This document shows, piece by piece, positions 61,645 through 64,000 of a stretch of 64,000 nt of DNA. This DNA is from Sphingomonadaceae bacterium 3R27E2-A (GTDB lineage Bacteria; Pseudomonadota; Alphaproteobacteria; Sphingomonadales; Sphingomonadaceae). Location: the NCBI GenBank assembly GCA_005503165.1, contig SCNT01000002.1, positions 62,001-126,000 on the forward strand, read 5' to 3'. The number at the start of each line of letters is the position of its first letter. Position 1 is the stretch's first letter. The notes under the pieces are model-generated. The model ran no database searches. It had not been told where the DNA came from and was given only the letters and a program-made list of their open reading frames with translations. Both the position numbers and the translations under genes were made by a program.

Positions 61645-64000
61645 TTATTCGGCGGGCTGCAGCACGGGATCCGACGATCCGTTGCTGCGGCGGCGGGCGG
61701 CGAGGCGGTCGCCGAGCGTGCGGCAGACCACATAGAAGCTGGGCGTGTAGATCAGCCCGAAGAAGGTCACCCCGATCATGCCATAGAAGACCGCGGTGCC
61801 GAGCGCCTGGCGCAGTTCGTATCCCGGGCCCGATGCCCAGACGAGCGGCACCACGCCGAGGATGAAGGCGAAGCTGGTCATCAGGATCGGGCGGAGACGC
61901 GCGCGCGCCGCCGCGACCGCCGCCTCGACGATGCTCGCGCCGCGTTCCTCGGCCTGCTTGGCGAATTCGACGATCAGGATCGCATTCTTCGCGGCGAGCG
62001 CGATCAGCACGATGAGGCCGATCTGGGTCAGGATATTATTGTCGAGACCGCGCAGGTTCACCCCCGCCATCGCGGCGAGCAGGGTCATCGGCACGATCAG
62101 GATGATCGCGAGCGGCAAGGTCAGGCTTTCGAACTGCGCCGCGAGGACGAGGAAGACGAACACGACCGACAGCGCGAAGATCAGCGCGGCGATATTGCCC
62201 GCCGCCTTCTGCTGGAAGGCGATGTCGGTCCATTCGGCCGCGAAGCCCGCGGGGAGCTCTTCGGCGACCTTTTCCATCACCGCGATCGCCTGGCCGGTCG
62301 AGTAACCGGGCGCGGTCTCGCCATCGACCTCGACCGCGGGGAAGAGGTTGTAGCGGGTGACGCGATAGGGGCCGGTCCGGTCGCTGAAGGTCGCGACCGC
62401 GCCGAGCGGGACCATCTCGCCGCTGTTCGAGCGCGTCTTGAGCTGCGCGATGTCGGACGGATCGTCGCGCGCCGCGGCATCGGCCTGCGCGGTGACGCGG
62501 AAGGTGCGGCCGAGCAGGTTGAAATCGTTGACGTAAGCCGAGCCGAGATAGACCTGCAGCGCCTCGAACACCCGCGCCGGGGGAACGCCGAGCATGTCGG
62601 CCTTGGCGCGGTCGATGTCGGCGTACACGCGCGGGGTCGCGGTGTTGTAGAGGGTGAAGACATTGGCGAGCTCGCGCTGCTGGTGCGCGGCGCCGATCAG
62701 CTGGCCGCCCGCCTGTTCGAGCGCCTGATAGCCGGCGTCGCTGCGGTCCTGCACGATCATGCGATAGCCGCCGCCGTTGCCGATGCCCTGGATGACCGGC
62801 GGCGGGATGACGAAGACGAAGGCGTCGTTCACGTCGGCGAGCGCCGCGCGCATGTCGTTCTCGATATTCGCCTCGGTCCGGTCGGTGCCCGCGCGCTCGG
62901 CAAAGGGCTTGAAGGTGACATAGGCGGCGCCGGCGTTCGACGCCTGGGTGCCCGAGGCGCCGTCGAAGCCGGCGAACATCACCGCCGCCTCGGTGCCGGG
63001 CACCTCGAGCAGTTTCTTCACCACTTTCTTGAGCACCGCGTCGGTCTGCTGGATCGAGCTGCCCGGGGGAAGCTGGACCGCGGCGAGCGCATAGCCCTGG
63101 TCCTGCGCGGGAACGAAACCCGCCGGGGTGGCCCAGAAGATCGCGGCGGTGGCGACGATCAGGCCGCCATAGGTGGCGAGGGCCTTGCGCGGCGCGCCGA
63201 GGACGCGGCGCACGGTCGCCGCGTACCAGCCGCTCAGCCGGTCGAAGCTGCGGTTGAACTTATCGCCCGCCTGCCAGGCGTAGCGGCGCCAGCCCGTTGC
63301 GGGGGCTTCGGTGGCGCGCGGGTGGAGCAGCATCGCGGCGAGCGCGGGCGACAGGGTGAGCGAGAGGACCAGCGAGATCACGGTGGCGGTGGCGATCGTC
63401 ACCGCGAACTGGCGATAGAATTCGCCGGTGATGCCGGTGAGGAAGGTCGTCGGCACGAACACCGCGCAGAGGACGAGCACGATTGCCACCAATGCTCCCG
63501 ACACCTCGTCCATCGAGGTGTGCGCCGCCTCGCGGGGGCTGAGGCCATGTTCCATATTGCGCTCGACATTCTCGACGACGACGATCGCGTCGTCGACGAC
63601 GATACCGATCGCGAGCACTAGCCCGAACATCGACAGCGTGTTGAGCGAGTAACCGAGCGCGGCGAGCACGGCGAAGGTGCCGATCAGCGACACGGGGATC
63701 GCGATGACCGGGATGATCGCGGCGCGCCAGCTCTGCAGGAAGATCAGGATCACGAGGACGACGAGGATCATCGCCTCGAGCAGCGTCTTCTGCACCGCCG
63801 ACATCGATTCGCTGATGAATTCGGTCGGGTTCCAGATGATCTTGTATTCGAGCCCCTTGGGGAAGCTCTTCGATGCCTCGGCGAGCTGCGCCTTCACCCC
63901 CTCGGCGGCGGCGAGCGCATTGGTGCCCGGGCGCTGGGTGATCCCCATGATGATCGAATCCTGGCCCGAGAGATAGGCGTTCACGCCATAATCCTCGGCC
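61645..64000 (-). CDS. RND efflux permease, HAE1 type (5' part beyond window)
   Basis: The frame is open to the right edge; about 785 C-terminal residues are present and the first roughly 260 (N-terminal helix and first half of the porter domain) are missing. Visible features are SLIGTFAVLAALGYSLNTLSMFGLVLAIGIVVDDAIVVVENV (split), where the two aspartates of the proton relay lie, PSDIAQLKTRSNSGEMVPLGAV in the porter domain, and the second membrane half with LIVLIALAAKNAILIVEFAK. This is the AcrB/MexF-type multidrug exporter family. Substrates cannot be read. The membrane fusion protein and any regulator are expected just outside the window. Confidence 0.94.
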   Translation of the reverse strand, partial: AEDYGVNAYLSGQDSIIMGITQRPGTNALAAAEGVKAQLAEASKSFPKGLEYKIIWNPTEFISESMSAVQKTLLEAMILVVLVILIFLQSWRAAIIPVIAIPVSLIGTFAVLAALGYSLNTLSMFGLVLAIGIVVDDAIVVVENVERNMEHGLSPREAAHTSMDEVSGALVAIVLVLCAVFVPTTFLTGITGEFYRQFAVTIATATVISLVLSLTLSPALAAMLLHPRATEAPATGWRRYAWQAGDKFNRSFDRLSGWYAATVRRVLGAPRKALATYGGLIVATAAIFWATPAGFVPAQDQGYALAAVQLPPGSSIQQTDAVLKKVVKKLLEVPGTEAAVMFAGFDGASGTQASNAGAAYVTFKPFAERAGTDRTEANIENDMRAALADVNDAFVFVIPPPVIQGIGNGGGYRMIVQDRSDAGYQALEQAGGQLIGAAHQQRELANVFTLYNTATPRVYADIDRAKADMLGVPPARVFEALQVYLGSAYVNDFNLLGRTFRVTAQADAAARDDPSDIAQLKTRSNSGEMVPLGAVATFSDRTGPYRVTRYNLFPAVEVDGETAPGYSTGQAIAVMEKVAEELPAGFAAEWTDIAFQQKAAGNIAALIFALSVVFVFLVLAAQFESLTLPLAIILIVPMTLLAAMAGVNLRGLDNNILTQIGLIVLIALAAKNAILIVEFAKQAEERGASIVEAAVAAARARLRPILMTSFAFILGVVPLVWASGPGYELRQALGTAVFYGMIGVTFFGLIYTPSFYVVCRTLGDRLAARRRSNGSSDPVLQPAE

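Overview
The window looks like chromosomal DNA of a GC-rich alphaproteobacterium, most likely a sphingomonad (Sphingopyxis or a close relative). This is inferred from gene content and not from a marker-gene comparison. Supporting points are an ATP synthase F1 cluster in the order atpHAGDC without the Fo genes, an NDUFA12-type complex I gene next to DUF2155 and aat, several TonB receptors, DUF3297, and intergenic palindromic repeats carrying the half-site TCGAGCGAAGTCGAGAC. No rRNA, tRNA, phage, insertion sequence or CRISPR array was seen. Coding density is high and most genes are ordinary housekeeping or envelope genes.

Layout. 1-2.3 kb: patatin-like lipase, cut by the left edge. 2.7-5.9 kb: TonB receptor plus PepSY membrane protein, a probable iron-uptake pair. 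6.1-9.0 kb: priA and a PEP-mutase-family enzyme. 9.1-11.0 kb: DUF1203-ada-SnoaL alkylation-response operon. 11.5-15.1 kb: membrane-anchored trypsin-like protease and a group of small hydrolases. 15.4-20.4 kb: atpHAGDC, with palindromic repeats inserted in two of its gaps. 20.5-26.5 kb: exported DUF6265-like protein, a lone CpaF ATPase, a lipoprotein methyltransferase, aat, DUF2155, NDUFA12, DUF192 and recX. 26.6-31.6 kb: fatty acyl-AMP ligase, GGDEF-EAL protein and CHAP amidase. 31.9-37.7 kb: DUF3297, a second TonB receptor and a divergent exported CHAT-domain protein. 37.9-42.5 kb: hemerythrin, Ku and three-domain LigD (bacterial NHEJ), then a pseudouridine synthase. 42.7-46.5 kb: typA/bipA, a haem protein and a TPR protein. 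46.6-49.7 kb: GbsR/MarR-type regulator with a cyanide-insensitive bd-type oxidase. 49.7-52.7 kb: hypothetical protein, M15 peptidase, MTA/SAH nucleosidase and a BASS-family transporter. 52.8-57.0 kb: TelA, an XpaC-like membrane protein, and a TIR-transmembrane-coiled-coil-WD40 protein. 57.0-59.9 kb: LuxR-type regulator, a candidate small RNA, and an ECF sigma factor operon. 60.2-64 kb: an RND efflux outer-membrane factor and a permease cut by the right edge.

The least ordinary parts are: the telA / XpaC-like / TIR-WD40 trio; four stacked hairpins ending in a near-ideal intrinsic terminator on the strand opposite all neighbouring genes (about 58.27-58.38 kb); a perfect 28-bp palindrome in front of the oxidase regulator; aat, which lacks a standard start codon at the position its family requires and overlaps DUF2155 tail to tail by 214 bp; and several families of long palindromic repeats, one of which appears to supply the atpC ribosome-binding site and another the C-terminus of the GbsR-type regulator. 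Nothing here is clearly a new defence or metabolic system; the TIR cluster and the small-RNA candidate are the best leads.
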